Positions 35,571 to 44,960 of a DNA stretch of 64,000 nt are shown in pieces (position 1 is the first letter of the stretch; the number at the start of each line of letters is the position of its first letter). Below the pieces are notes generated by a model that saw only the letters and a list, made by a program, of their open reading frames with translations, had not been told where the DNA came from and ran no database searches. The DNA comes from Arenibacter aquaticus (lineage in GTDB: Bacteria > Bacteroidota > Bacteroidia > Flavobacteriales > Flavobacteriaceae), in assembly GCF_003957295.1 (NCBI RefSeq), contig NZ_RQPJ01000001.1:558001-622000 (forward strand). Direction: 5' to 3'. The position numbers were made by a program, and so were the translations under genes.

Positions 35571-37337
35571 ATGAAAAAAGTATTATATATAATAATTGGC
35601 CTGGTACTATTTACCGGCTGCGACGATGATTTCGCAGAAATTAATACGAATCCCGACATAGGGGTGCCACCACCTGAAACTTTCTTCACCTATGTACAAA
35701 AGGAAATGGTAACCTATAAGAACGGCGGCGAATGGTATCATGAAAACCATCAAAAAATGACCTGGGCACAATACCTTGTTCAAGGGAAGGCCAATGATAG
35801 CGATATCAACACTATTTTACCCGGTAGTAAATACAGTAGCTTCTATGTGAAAATATTGAACCATTTAACAGAGATGAGACTGCAAATTTCAGAGCTGTCC
35901 GATGAAGAACAAAAGTTCTATCAAAAAATGGTAGCGGCATCCGATGTAATGCAGGCCTTTTTTGCCCTAAGGGTTACGGATCAATATGGGGATATCCCCT
36001 ACTCTGAGGCCGCCATTGGTCGTAGGGAAGGTAAATTAGACCCTAATTACGACAAACAGGAGGCTGTACTAAACCAACTACTGGATGAATTGGACGCTGC
36101 TATTGCCAAAATGGACGAAAATATTGATAGCAATTATGATTTTTCTTCCAATGACATTGTATACCAAGGGGATGTTACCAAATGGATAAAATGTGCCAAT
36201 GCGGTGAAGTTGAGAATTGCTACACGCCTTTTAAGCCAGAACGAGTCCAAAGCCTCGGAAATTATCAATAGTGTAGTTTCCGATGGAAGGTTATTTGAAA
36301 GCGAGGACGACCAATTTACCTTTGATTTAGGAGGAACCTACCGTGGAGCTCCAGGTGCCGGTTTTGAATGGAAAGGTGTAATGTGGGCGGCAGAACCCAT
36401 GGTAGAATTTATGAAAACAACGGCCGATCCTAGGTTGAGAATATTCTATGAACCCAATGGATACACTCAAGAAACTATTGATGCCTTTGCCGATCCCTCA
36501 GAAATATCACCCGCTGTAGATATAGACAACGACAATGAGGTACTGTATACCACTGCCGATGGAGAGGATATTTTGGGTTATCGCTTTATAGGGCTACCAG
36601 CCTATAGAAACAACCCCAATATAGGTGTACCAGATTACTATTTGTACGCCGACCAACCCAATACGGTAGGATCCAATGCTACTATGTTGTCCAAATACAA
36701 CAGAAGACTACTTCAGGAATGCAATTTTCGCTATGGCGGATTACCTCAGCCCGAAGGCAATTATGTAGATGTAATGATATCCTATTCCGAAGTATGCTTA
36801 ATGATGTCTGAATTTATCTTAAAAGGATACATCTCGGGCGATGCCTCCGACTGGTACAGAAAAGGTATGGAATCATCATTGAGAACCTATAATATGCTAG
36901 GTGAAAAGCAGGACTTGATTATGCGCGTAGCCAATAAGGAGTATCCCTATTTACCTATAAGCGAAGATGAAATAACCAACTATTTGGACAATTCTTCCTT
37001 AGCACTGAACGGAACAGATGACCTTGAAAAGGTGTACATACAACAATTCTTGAATTTTTACCGCCTCCCAGAGGAGGGATGGATTCTCTCCATGCGTACA
37101 GGATATCCACAATATGGTTCTTCCTTATTGGCAAGATCTGCAACAGATGATCCAGAAATACCATTCCCAAGGAGAATCCCTTCACCGGAACCTGGTGACC
37201 TAAATGTTGCCAAATGGCTACAGGCCAATGAAGACCAAGGGTTTACAAGCCCTAGGGATGAAACACCCAGTGTTCTTAATTCACAACGCCTTTGGTGGGA
37301 CCAAAACAATCCCACTATAGGTAGTGGTGGAAATTAA
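35571..37337 (+). CDS. SusD/RagB-family outer-membrane lipoprotein
   Basis: 588 residues with a lipobox (GLVLFTGC, Cys17). It is of the SusD-like group that starts with DDFAEINTNPD and pairs with long SusC proteins. The TPR-like helices (QKMVAASDVMQAFFALRVTDQYGDIPYSEA, shown here in part) and the binding-site loop region are present, ending in TPSVLNSQRLWWDQN. It follows SusC2 after 17 bases and is followed by a clear terminator at 37361, although enzyme genes continue on the same strand. It binds glycan at the cell surface as lid of the SusC2 transporter. Confidence 0.91.
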   Translation: MKKVLYIIIGLVLFTGCDDDFAEINTNPDIGVPPPETFFTYVQKEMVTYKNGGEWYHENHQKMTWAQYLVQGKANDSDINTILPGSKYSSFYVKILNHLTEMRLQISELSDEEQKFYQKMVAASDVMQAFFALRVTDQYGDIPYSEAAIGRREGKLDPNYDKQEAVLNQLLDELDAAIAKMDENIDSNYDFSSNDIVYQGDVTKWIKCANAVKLRIATRLLSQNESKASEIINSVVSDGRLFESEDDQFTFDLGGTYRGAPGAGFEWKGVMWAAEPMVEFMKTTADPRLRIFYEPNGYTQETIDAFADPSEISPAVDIDNDNEVLYTTADGEDILGYRFIGLPAYRNNPNIGVPDYYLYADQPNTVGSNATMLSKYNRRLLQECNFRYGGLPQPEGNYVDVMISYSEVCLMMSEFILKGYISGDASDWYRKGMESSLRTYNMLGEKQDLIMRVANKEYPYLPISEDEITNYLDNSSLALNGTDDLEKVYIQQFLNFYRLPEEGWILSMRTGYPQYGSSLLARSATDDPEIPFPRRIPSPEPGDLNVAKWLQANEDQGFTSPRDETPSVLNSQRLWWDQNNPTIGSGGN

Positions 37338-37360
37338 ATAATAATAAAAATCCCCCATCC

Positions 37361-37396
37361 AAATGGTTGGCCGACACTGTTGGTCAACCATTTTTT
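37361..37396 (+). terminator. Rho-independent terminator after SusD2
   Basis: AAATGGTTG (37361-37369) pairs with CAACCATTT (37385-37393), extended by GCC/GGT, and is followed by a run of T. It probably lowers read-through into the downstream enzyme genes. Confidence 0.75.
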
Positions 37397-37538
37397 AGAT
37401 ATAAAAACCCGCTAAACACATTCCTTGACAAGGTAAAAGCTTGCGCAAATTGCACTTTCGCGGCATGACGTATTCTAGAAACATAGCTATATTAGCCCTA
37501 CCTTTAAAACCACTAAACAACAGATTACCCCCCTAATA

Positions 37539-40352
37539 ATGAAATACTTACTAAAAACACAACTCCCTTTACTTCTTTTGATTGGTATGGTTATCAATGG
37601 CCAACAATCACAAGAAGGCCATCTTCTCCTTTCCCAATTGGAGATAGAAAATACCGACCAACCTTGGTGGCCGGCCACTAAGAACAAAGCTATTACCAAT
37701 GCCCCCATAAAGATTGCCGGCAATCCCTATAAACACGGTATTGGCACCCTGTCTGGCAGTAGACTTTTCTTTTTCCTGGACGGTAGAAGCTCAGATTTTA
37801 AATGCCATGTTGGGATCCAGGACAAACAAGACCCAGCAGAAAACGTCCAATTTAATGTCCTCAGTGATGGTTCTAAATTATTCTACACCCAACAGCAGGG
37901 CGAAAAAACCTTTGTGGGTATAGCCAACACAAAAAATAATATTGGTAAGGGCAGTGTTAGATTCATCATAAAAGGCGATGGAAAAACCCTGTGGAAAAGC
38001 AAAAAAATTACTGGGGGCCAGAAACCACAGCCGGTTAAAATAGACCTTAGCGGCATTCAAGTTTTGGAATTAAGCGTTGAGGACAACGGCGACGGTATTT
38101 CAGGGGACCATGCAATATGGGCCCAACCCACCGTTACATATACCAGTTTTAAACCACAACTGGTAGATGCCAATTATCTAAACAAACTAAAAACTGTTGA
38201 TAAAAATTTCACCAATAAGATCAAGCCCCTAGTGCAGGAGCTCCCCATGGGCCAGGGCGAATATGTGCAGGGAACTAAGGCCGATTGGTTGGTAAATGAC
38301 ATAAACCTGCCCTCCAAGGTCTATCAACAGGCCAATGGTAAGGAAATTGTAATTTCCAATGGCTTGGTCAGTAGAACTTTCCGACTCACCCCAAATTGTG
38401 CAACGGTGGGTTTTACCAACCTAACAACAGCTGAGACCTTACTTAGAGGGGTTGGCCCTGAAGCAACCATCACCCTAGATGGTGATGAGTATGTGGTAGG
38501 TGGCTTGGACGGACAAATTGAGTACGGCTATATGAAAGAAGAATGGCTGGAGCAGATGTGGAGTCCGCCCAATTCCTTTCAACTCAGCAATTTCACAGTT
38601 GGCACCATAAAAAAACGTATAAATTGGCCCAATAAAAGATGGTCCTCCCAACCCAAGGGCCCCATAAAAGGAAAGCATATTGGTTTTGATTATACACATC
38701 CAAAATACCCTGACCTAGCGGTAACCGTTCACTACGAAATTTATGATGGAATTCCATTGATAAGCAAATGGATAACACTTAAAAACAACGGACAAAAAGC
38801 GGTTGTATTAAACAGTTTTAAAAGTGAAATCCTGGCCATGGTGGAGGCGGAAAGCGCCGTTGAAAAACAAAAGGGTTGGGAGACGCCCAACATTCATGTT
38901 GAAAGCGATTACGCTTTTCATTCCATGTCCATGAAAAATGCCAATAAAGTAGTGCATTGGGAAAAAGATCCACGCTACACCTCACAGGCCAGTTACCTAT
39001 TATCTACCCCCTGTTTGTTGGAGTGCAAATTGCCTATTGGCCCTAATAAAACCCTTGATGCAAATGGAACTTTCCAATCCTTTCGGGTATGGGAGATGCC
39101 CTTTGACAGCCATGACAAACAACGCAAGGCCCTGTATACAAATGCCATGTATGCCAAAATTGCACCTTGGGTAACAGAAAATCCGTTGTTCTTACATTTA
39201 ACCACCACCGACGATGACAAAGTTAAGGCTGCCATTGACCAATGTGCAGAAACCGGCTATGAAATGGTGATTTTAAGTTTTGGTAGCGGCCTTAACATGG
39301 AAGACCTGTCCAAAAGCAATATAGAGAAGTTTAAGGCCCTTGCAGATTATGCCCATTCCAAGGGCATAGAACTTGGCGGATATTCCCTTTTATCCAGTAG
39401 GTGGATCAGTGAAGAGGTAGACGTAATTAATCCTGAAACCGGAAAGAGGGGCGGCGTAATACACGGCAGCTCGCCCTGCCTTAACAGTCAATGGGGAATA
39501 GATTATTTTGAAAAATTAAGGACCTTCTTTAGTAAAACAGGTTTCGATTTGTTGGAACATGACGGCTCCTACCCAGGACAACTATGCGCCTCCACCTCGC
39601 ATATAGGACACAAAGGACTTGAAGATTCCCAATGGAAATCTTGGAAACGAATAACCGATTTTTACAAATGGTGCAATGAAAATGGTATTTCTTTAAACAT
39701 CCCGGATTGGTATTATCTAAGTGGAAGCACCAAAAATGGGATTGGTTATCGTGAAGTAAATTGGTCCTTACCTAGGGAACGACAATTGGTTCTTGGCAGG
39801 CAAAATATGTACGATGGCACTTATGACCGACTCCCCAGTATGAGTTGGACATTTGTTCCACTTACAGAATATCATGGCGGGGGTGCTGCGGCAACCATAG
39901 AACCTTTGGACACCCATTTGGGGGCTTATAAGGCCCATATGATCCAAAATTATGGCATGGGACTACAGGCCTGCTACAGAGGGCCGCGATTGTACGATAC
40001 GGAAAAAACAAAAGCCACCGTTATAGAGGTTGTAGCCTGGTACAAAAAATACCGAGATATCTTGAATTCGCCCATTATCCATTTAAAAAGAGCCAATGGC
40101 CGGGAGATTGATGGAATAATGCATATAAATCCAGCATTACAAGAAAAGGGATTGGCTCTATTCTTTAACCCCACCAATAAAACCCTCACCCAGACCATTA
40201 ACCTGCCGCTTTACTATACCGGACACAGTAAAAAGGTGCAGATAAGTGAGAAAGACAAAGAGAAGGTAGAATATGAACTGGCCAGGGATTACTTGGTGGA
40301 GTTGGAAGTGCAAATTCCCCCCAATGACAGTACTTGGTTTGTAATTTATTAA
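37539..40352 (+). CDS. NPCBM-domain protein with TIM-barrel, putative glycoside hydrolase (family unassigned)
   Basis: 937 residues with a signal peptide (1-21, ending NGQ). Residues ~30-210 are an NPCBM/NEW2-type carbohydrate-binding domain (WPATKNKAITNAPIKIAG, YKHGIGTLSGS, LSVEDNGDGISGDHAIWAQP). A beta-sandwich resembling that of clan GH-D enzymes follows (GLVSRTFRLTPNCATVGFTNL). Residues ~540-850 read as a TIM barrel (GYEMVILSFGSGLNMED, KGIELGGYSLLSSRW, FDLLEHDGSYPG with D675 as candidate nucleophile, GISLNIPDWYYLSGS). The C-terminal part is a beta domain. It resembles GH27/GH36-like alpha-galactosidases in outline, but I cannot place it in a named family. It is exported and could act on an alpha-linked galactoside or fucoside. 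Confidence 0.72.
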   Translation: MKYLLKTQLPLLLLIGMVINGQQSQEGHLLLSQLEIENTDQPWWPATKNKAITNAPIKIAGNPYKHGIGTLSGSRLFFFLDGRSSDFKCHVGIQDKQDPAENVQFNVLSDGSKLFYTQQQGEKTFVGIANTKNNIGKGSVRFIIKGDGKTLWKSKKITGGQKPQPVKIDLSGIQVLELSVEDNGDGISGDHAIWAQPTVTYTSFKPQLVDANYLNKLKTVDKNFTNKIKPLVQELPMGQGEYVQGTKADWLVNDINLPSKVYQQANGKEIVISNGLVSRTFRLTPNCATVGFTNLTTAETLLRGVGPEATITLDGDEYVVGGLDGQIEYGYMKEEWLEQMWSPPNSFQLSNFTVGTIKKRINWPNKRWSSQPKGPIKGKHIGFDYTHPKYPDLAVTVHYEIYDGIPLISKWITLKNNGQKAVVLNSFKSEILAMVEAESAVEKQKGWETPNIHVESDYAFHSMSMKNANKVVHWEKDPRYTSQASYLLSTPCLLECKLPIGPNKTLDANGTFQSFRVWEMPFDSHDKQRKALYTNAMYAKIAPWVTENPLFLHLTTTDDDKVKAAIDQCAETGYEMVILSFGSGLNMEDLSKSNIEKFKALADYAHSKGIELGGYSLLSSRWISEEVDVINPETGKRGGVIHGSSPCLNSQWGIDYFEKLRTFFSKTGFDLLEHDGSYPGQLCASTSHIGHKGLEDSQWKSWKRITDFYKWCNENGISLNIPDWYYLSGSTKNGIGYREVNWSLPRERQLVLGRQNMYDGTYDRLPSMSWTFVPLTEYHGGGAAATIEPLDTHLGAYKAHMIQNYGMGLQACYRGPRLYDTEKTKATVIEVVAWYKKYRDILNSPIIHLKRANGREIDGIMHINPALQEKGLALFFNPTNKTLTQTINLPLYYTGHSKKVQISEKDKEKVEYELARDYLVELEVQIPPNDSTWFVIY

Positions 40353-40369
40353 ACATAAAAACAGGACTT

Positions 40370-42667
40370 ATGAAAACCAAAACCGTATATCTATTAACTA
40401 TTTTTTTCAGTTTATGGAGTTGTGTATCGGAACGGGAATTTCAGGAATTGGACGCCATTCCCAATTTCAAGCTCCATTTCAATCAACTGGCCTCCTCTTG
40501 GGACGAAGCCGTACCTTTGGGCAATGCCACCATTGGGGCCCTGGTATGGCAAAGGGAGGGCAAACTCCGATTTTCTTTGGACAGAGCCGATCTGTGGGAC
40601 CTCCGGCCAATGGAAAACCTGGACTTTAAAAAATACGGGTTTAATTGGGTAAAGGAACAATGGGAAAAAGACAGCTATCAAAAAGTCCAAGAACGCTATG
40701 ACGTTCCCTATGACCAATTACCGGCACCCTCCAAAATTCCCGGGGCAGCCCTGGAGTTTGACATCAGCGGACTAGGGACAGTAGAATCGGTAGAATTAGA
40801 CATAGCCACCGCCATTTGCACCGTAAAATGGGAGAATGGCGCCCAGCTAAAAACCTTTGTACATGCCACAGAACCAATAGGATGGTATAGCTTTGAAAAT
40901 ATAAGCAGCGATCTTACCCCTATTATAATTCCACCAGCCTATGTTTCCCTTCAGCAGGCTACGGATAACGACCCAGTAACCGGACAGGACCTAAGGCGGC
41001 TGGAATATGACGGAGGCCGGGTTACCCATAAAGACAACTCTATCACCTACGATCAACCCGGATGGTCCGATTTTAAATTCCAGGTACACACCCAATGGAA
41101 TCCCAGCCCTACAGGGCTAAAAGGCAGTTGGAGTATTAGTTCCAAGACTTCGGAAGGAAAAACCCAAGAATCAGCAAAACAGTTGGTAACGGAATCCCTC
41201 CGCCAGGGCATTGTTCCCGCACTGCAAAGTCACAAGGATTGGTGGACTGCTTTTTGGAAGCAATCCACCATAAGCGTACCAGATCCCATATTGCAGAACC
41301 AATGGTATATGGAAATATATAAATTGGGCTCGGCAGCTAGAAAAGGAGCACCCCCAATTTCCCTGCAAAGTGTTTGGACGGCCGACAATGGAAAGCTACC
41401 CCCTTGGAAAGGGGATTATCATCACGACCTCAATACGCAACTTAGCTATTGGCCCACCTATTCTGGAAATCATCTAGATTTGGAACAGGGGTTTATAGAC
41501 TGGCTGATACAGAACAAACCCACCTTTAAAAAGTATACCAAGGAATTCTATGGTACTAACGGACTTAACGTACCAGGGGTAACCACCTTGAACGGAGACC
41601 CAATGGGCGGCTGGATCCAATATTCCTTTGGCCCAACCGTAGGGGCTTGGCTGGGGCAGCATTTTTATCTGCATTGGCGCTATTCCATGGATCGCGATTT
41701 TTTAAAGAATGAGGCTTATCCGTGGATCAAGGAGGTTGCCATCCATTTTAACGAATTGAATGTTTTGGGTGAGGATGGCAAACGAAAACTCCCCTTGAGC
41801 TCCAGCCCTGAAATACACAATAATTCCCGTGAGGCCTGGTTTGGCGATATGACCAATTTTGATCTGGCATTGATTAAATGGACCTATTCCCATGCGGCAG
41901 AGCTGGCCTTGGAACTTGGACTTAAGAAAGAAGCAGACCTATGGGAAGCTGCCTTAAAAGAATGGCCAGACTATGCCGTGGATAAAACCGGGCTAATGTT
42001 TTCCCCCAGTCTGCCCTATAATGAATCGCACCGCCACTTCTCCCATTTAATGGCCATACATCCCTTAGGTTTAATAGACGCCTCAAACAGCTCCAAGGAT
42101 AAAGAGCTCATAGATAAAACCATTGCCAATTTGGACGCAACCGGTACAAGTCAATGGGTAGGATATTCCTTTAGCTGGCTGGCCAATGTCAAAGCTAGGG
42201 CCTTTGACGGTGAAGGAGCCGCAAAAGCCTTATCCGATTTTGCCACTTCCTTTGTGCTGCCCAATAGTTTTCATGTCAACGGTGATCAATCCGGAACAGG
42301 TAAATCCAATTTCACCTATAGGCCCTTCACCCTGGAGGGTAATTTTGCCTTCGCCTCAGGACTACAGGAAATGCTTATACAAAGCCATACTGGAACCGTA
42401 CATCTTTTTCCAGCCATCCCCAAAGAATGGGAAAATGTAGGGTTTGGTCAATTACGCACAGAAGGTGCCTTTCTAGTATCGGCACAAAAAGAAGAAGGTA
42501 TAGTTAAATGGGTAAAGATATATGCCGAAAAAGGTGGGGAAATCCGACTGAAAAATCCATTTCAAAACAAAGATATATTCCATGACGATACTATAACCCA
42601 TAGCTGGGATGCCGACACACTGATCATACAAACCCATCCTGGGCAAGAAATAAACCTTAGCCCCTAA
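40370..42667 (+). CDS. GH95-like glycoside hydrolase lipoprotein with altered catalytic residues
   Basis: 765 residues from ATG 40370, 17 bases after the previous stop; the lipobox is FFSLWSC. The GH95 fold is recognisable: an N-terminal beta-sandwich (WDEAVPLGNATIGALVW), then the (alpha/alpha)6 barrel with GDYHHDLNTQLSYWP, SSSPEIHNNSREAW, ESHRHFSHLMAIHPLGLID and a C-terminal LLHLFPAIP-like block (TGTVHLFPAIPKEW). The Asn pair of GH95 is Asp-Asn here (D353, N355), and the Asp of QIDGNFG is Glu (TLEGNF, E656). The acid Glu in SPE is kept. Specificity is probably not plain alpha-fucosidase. It may be a diverged GH95 subfamily or a sister family. Confidence 0.78.
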   Translation: MKTKTVYLLTIFFSLWSCVSEREFQELDAIPNFKLHFNQLASSWDEAVPLGNATIGALVWQREGKLRFSLDRADLWDLRPMENLDFKKYGFNWVKEQWEKDSYQKVQERYDVPYDQLPAPSKIPGAALEFDISGLGTVESVELDIATAICTVKWENGAQLKTFVHATEPIGWYSFENISSDLTPIIIPPAYVSLQQATDNDPVTGQDLRRLEYDGGRVTHKDNSITYDQPGWSDFKFQVHTQWNPSPTGLKGSWSISSKTSEGKTQESAKQLVTESLRQGIVPALQSHKDWWTAFWKQSTISVPDPILQNQWYMEIYKLGSAARKGAPPISLQSVWTADNGKLPPWKGDYHHDLNTQLSYWPTYSGNHLDLEQGFIDWLIQNKPTFKKYTKEFYGTNGLNVPGVTTLNGDPMGGWIQYSFGPTVGAWLGQHFYLHWRYSMDRDFLKNEAYPWIKEVAIHFNELNVLGEDGKRKLPLSSSPEIHNNSREAWFGDMTNFDLALIKWTYSHAAELALELGLKKEADLWEAALKEWPDYAVDKTGLMFSPSLPYNESHRHFSHLMAIHPLGLIDASNSSKDKELIDKTIANLDATGTSQWVGYSFSWLANVKARAFDGEGAAKALSDFATSFVLPNSFHVNGDQSGTGKSNFTYRPFTLEGNFAFASGLQEMLIQSHTGTVHLFPAIPKEWENVGFGQLRTEGAFLVSAQKEEGIVKWVKIYAEKGGEIRLKNPFQNKDIFHDDTITHSWDADTLIIQTHPGQEINLSP

Positions 42668-42763
42668 GATCAATGTAATGGGATGATGATAAGGATAAAA
42701 ATAGTTATTGTAATTTGTACCTAGATTGGATAATAACCACATTTTGTAAACACCAAACCCAGT

Positions 42764-44614
42764 ATGCGAACAACCAGCTTTCTAAAAATAATCGTCCCAA
42801 TTTTTATCTTTATATGGAATAACCCTTGTACAGCACAGCAATCAAAGGACATCTATGTTTCACCATTGGGTTCCGACAGCAATTCTGGAACGAAGGGCAG
42901 CCCCTATAAAACCCTATATAAGGTCATTGAGCGTTTGGGATCCTTGGAGGCCTATAATCAAAATAAGATTATAGTATGGTTACAGGATGGCACCTATAGG
43001 ATTAGGAAACCCATAACCATAGACCTCAACATAAAGCACCATAAGGTACCGGTTGAATTTAAGTCGGTCCCAGGTTCAAAACCTATTATTTCCGGATCGG
43101 AAACCATAAACAACTGGACGTACCAGGGAGAGGGCGTGTGGGTCTCCACGCTTCCCGAACATTTAGGCCATTTCCGCGAGCTATTTGTACAGGGCAAGCG
43201 TTCTATTAGAGCCAGGCATCCAAACAAAGGATACAATAGAGTGCAAAAGGTTGGGGCCGACAGGCGAACCAATTTTACTTATAATCCCAGTGATTTTCCC
43301 CTCCCCAATAATCCGGAACAAGTAGAACTTGTTGTATTGCACGATTGGTCCATCACCCGAATCCCGGTAAGTGACATAGCCGTGGAGAGTCGCACTATTA
43401 GCGCGGTGGATTGGATAGGGGCCAAAGGTTTGGATTTCTTTAATCTTGATCATTGGGAACCTAATCCACGTTATTACCTTGAAAATGCACTCGAATTTTT
43501 GGATGTGGAATATGAATGGTATTTGGATAATGTAGCCTCCAAAATTTATTTAAAATTACCAAGGGACTCGGATCCTTCACAACTTACCATAGAGGTGCCC
43601 TTGGCAGAATCCTTATTGCTTGTGGAGGGAAGCGAAAAGCATCCCATTTCCAATATAAGTTTCGAAGGGATTCAATTTAAACATTGCAGGTATAACCTCC
43701 CCAATAAAATCTATGCAGGGATCCAGGCTACCCATTTTGACACCCAGCGAGGAAAAAAAGAATGGGCGGTAGTGCCAGCTGCCGTACAGACCAGCTGGGC
43801 CAACAATATTTCATTTACCAACTGTGAATTTACCTCTTTAGGGGGAGGGGGCATATGGCTAGGAACCGGAAGTAAGAATTGCAGCATCAAAAACAGCAGT
43901 TTATGGGATATTTCCGGGAATGGCATAATGATAGGTGAAGGACGGGACAGATTGGTTAACGGGAAACCGTGGTGGAAAATAGCAACGGAACAAGCTGCTC
44001 TAGGTAACAGGGTGCAAGACTGTAAAATATGGGATTGCGGGCTACAATTTTACGGTGCGGTGGGCATATGGTGTGGACTCACTGCAGAAACCGAACTAAG
44101 GTACAATGAAATTTACAATCTGCCCTATACCGGGATTTCCATAGGTTGGATGTGGAGCCCCGAAGCTACCCCCTGCCGGGACAATATTATAGCAAACAAC
44201 CATATTCATCATGTAATGCAAAAGCTTAGTGACGGAGGAGGTATTTATATGCTGGGCCTACAGCCGGGAAGTAAATTGCTCAACAACCATATTCATGATA
44301 TTTCTGTCAATGCGGGCAGGGCGGAAAGCAATGGGATGTTTCTGGATGAAGGCACCAAAGATGTTCTGGTCAAAGGCAACCTTATCTATAATATTGCCAA
44401 GTCTCCCTTACGTTTTCACAGGGCTTCAACCAACATGGTAAAAAACAATCATCTATTTACAAATGGCAGCACCCCTGGCGTTGCCTATAACAATACCCTA
44501 CCAGAAAATATCCATCAGGAAGGAAACCGTGAAATTAGCACGGATGACCCCAATTATAAAGTTGCCTTAAAAAAAGCGGTATCCAAACACACCCCTACCC
44601 CTAAGAAACCATAA
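42764..44614 (+). CDS. GH141-like right-handed parallel beta-helix protein, secreted
   Basis: 616 residues with a signal peptide (1-24, ending CTAQ). It begins with DIYVSPLGSDSNSGTKGSPYKT, the common opening of exported beta-helix enzymes. LFVQGKRSIRARHPN matches LFVNGEQQILARYPN of the protein at 13748, so the two are related. The helix repeats show Asn and Gly ladders (NCEFTSLGGGGIWLGTGSKN, EIYNLPYTGISIGWMW, NNHIHDISVNAGRAESNG). It lacks the PDZ domain and is shorter at the C-terminus. It probably hydrolyses a fucosyl or related linkage in the periplasm or at the surface. It is the last intact enzyme gene of the SusC2 group before a decayed gene. Confidence 0.78.
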   Translation: MRTTSFLKIIVPIFIFIWNNPCTAQQSKDIYVSPLGSDSNSGTKGSPYKTLYKVIERLGSLEAYNQNKIIVWLQDGTYRIRKPITIDLNIKHHKVPVEFKSVPGSKPIISGSETINNWTYQGEGVWVSTLPEHLGHFRELFVQGKRSIRARHPNKGYNRVQKVGADRRTNFTYNPSDFPLPNNPEQVELVVLHDWSITRIPVSDIAVESRTISAVDWIGAKGLDFFNLDHWEPNPRYYLENALEFLDVEYEWYLDNVASKIYLKLPRDSDPSQLTIEVPLAESLLLVEGSEKHPISNISFEGIQFKHCRYNLPNKIYAGIQATHFDTQRGKKEWAVVPAAVQTSWANNISFTNCEFTSLGGGGIWLGTGSKNCSIKNSSLWDISGNGIMIGEGRDRLVNGKPWWKIATEQAALGNRVQDCKIWDCGLQFYGAVGIWCGLTAETELRYNEIYNLPYTGISIGWMWSPEATPCRDNIIANNHIHHVMQKLSDGGGIYMLGLQPGSKLLNNHIHDISVNAGRAESNGMFLDEGTKDVLVKGNLIYNIAKSPLRFHRASTNMVKNNHLFTNGSTPGVAYNNTLPENIHQEGNREISTDDPNYKVALKKAVSKHTPTPKKP

Positions 44615-44757
44615 CAAAACCAGGGTCTTAGCATGTAAAACATAGTCCATAACCCTTGCATATAGGCGAATATTATGTTGGTTTATACATAACTTTTAAC
44701 GTTATTTATATACCAATAGTAAACCAAAAAAAAAACCAAACTCCTAAGAACCACATA

Positions 44758-44946
44758 ATGCCAAAAGTAAAACAGCTGTTCTTTAACCCCTTTATGCTTT
44801 TCCTTGGACTTAGTTCCCTCGCACAACAACCTGAAAACCACAACAATCCAGAGTCAAAAATGAAATGAATTAAGGGCTAGAAAAAGCAAATAGCTTACAA
44901 AACTCTGGATGAGGATGGGAGCTGGTTTATTTACACACGAAATTAA
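44758..44946 (+). pseudogene. Remnant of a secreted-protein gene with two in-frame stops
   Basis: From ATG 44758 one frame reads a clean signal peptide (MPKVKQLFFNPFMLFLGLSS then LAQQ) and a short polar stretch, meets TGA at 44866 and TAG at 44878, and then continues in the same frame with KKQIAYKTLDEDGSWFIYTRN up to a TAA ending at 44946. It looks like the start and end of a secreted protein brought together by a deletion, with stops gained later. Only 62 codons are left besides the final stop, and the former function cannot be told. It sits between a GH141-like gene and the Gfo/Idh/MocA gene. Confidence 0.55.
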
Positions 44947-44960
44947 AATAATATAAGGTT

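Noticed and set aside
44656..44868. Longer 70-codon reading of the small ORF before the Gfo/Idh/MocA gene
   Set aside because: The extra N-terminal part precedes a clean signal peptide starting at ATG 44758. The remnant reading with in-frame stops explains the region better.
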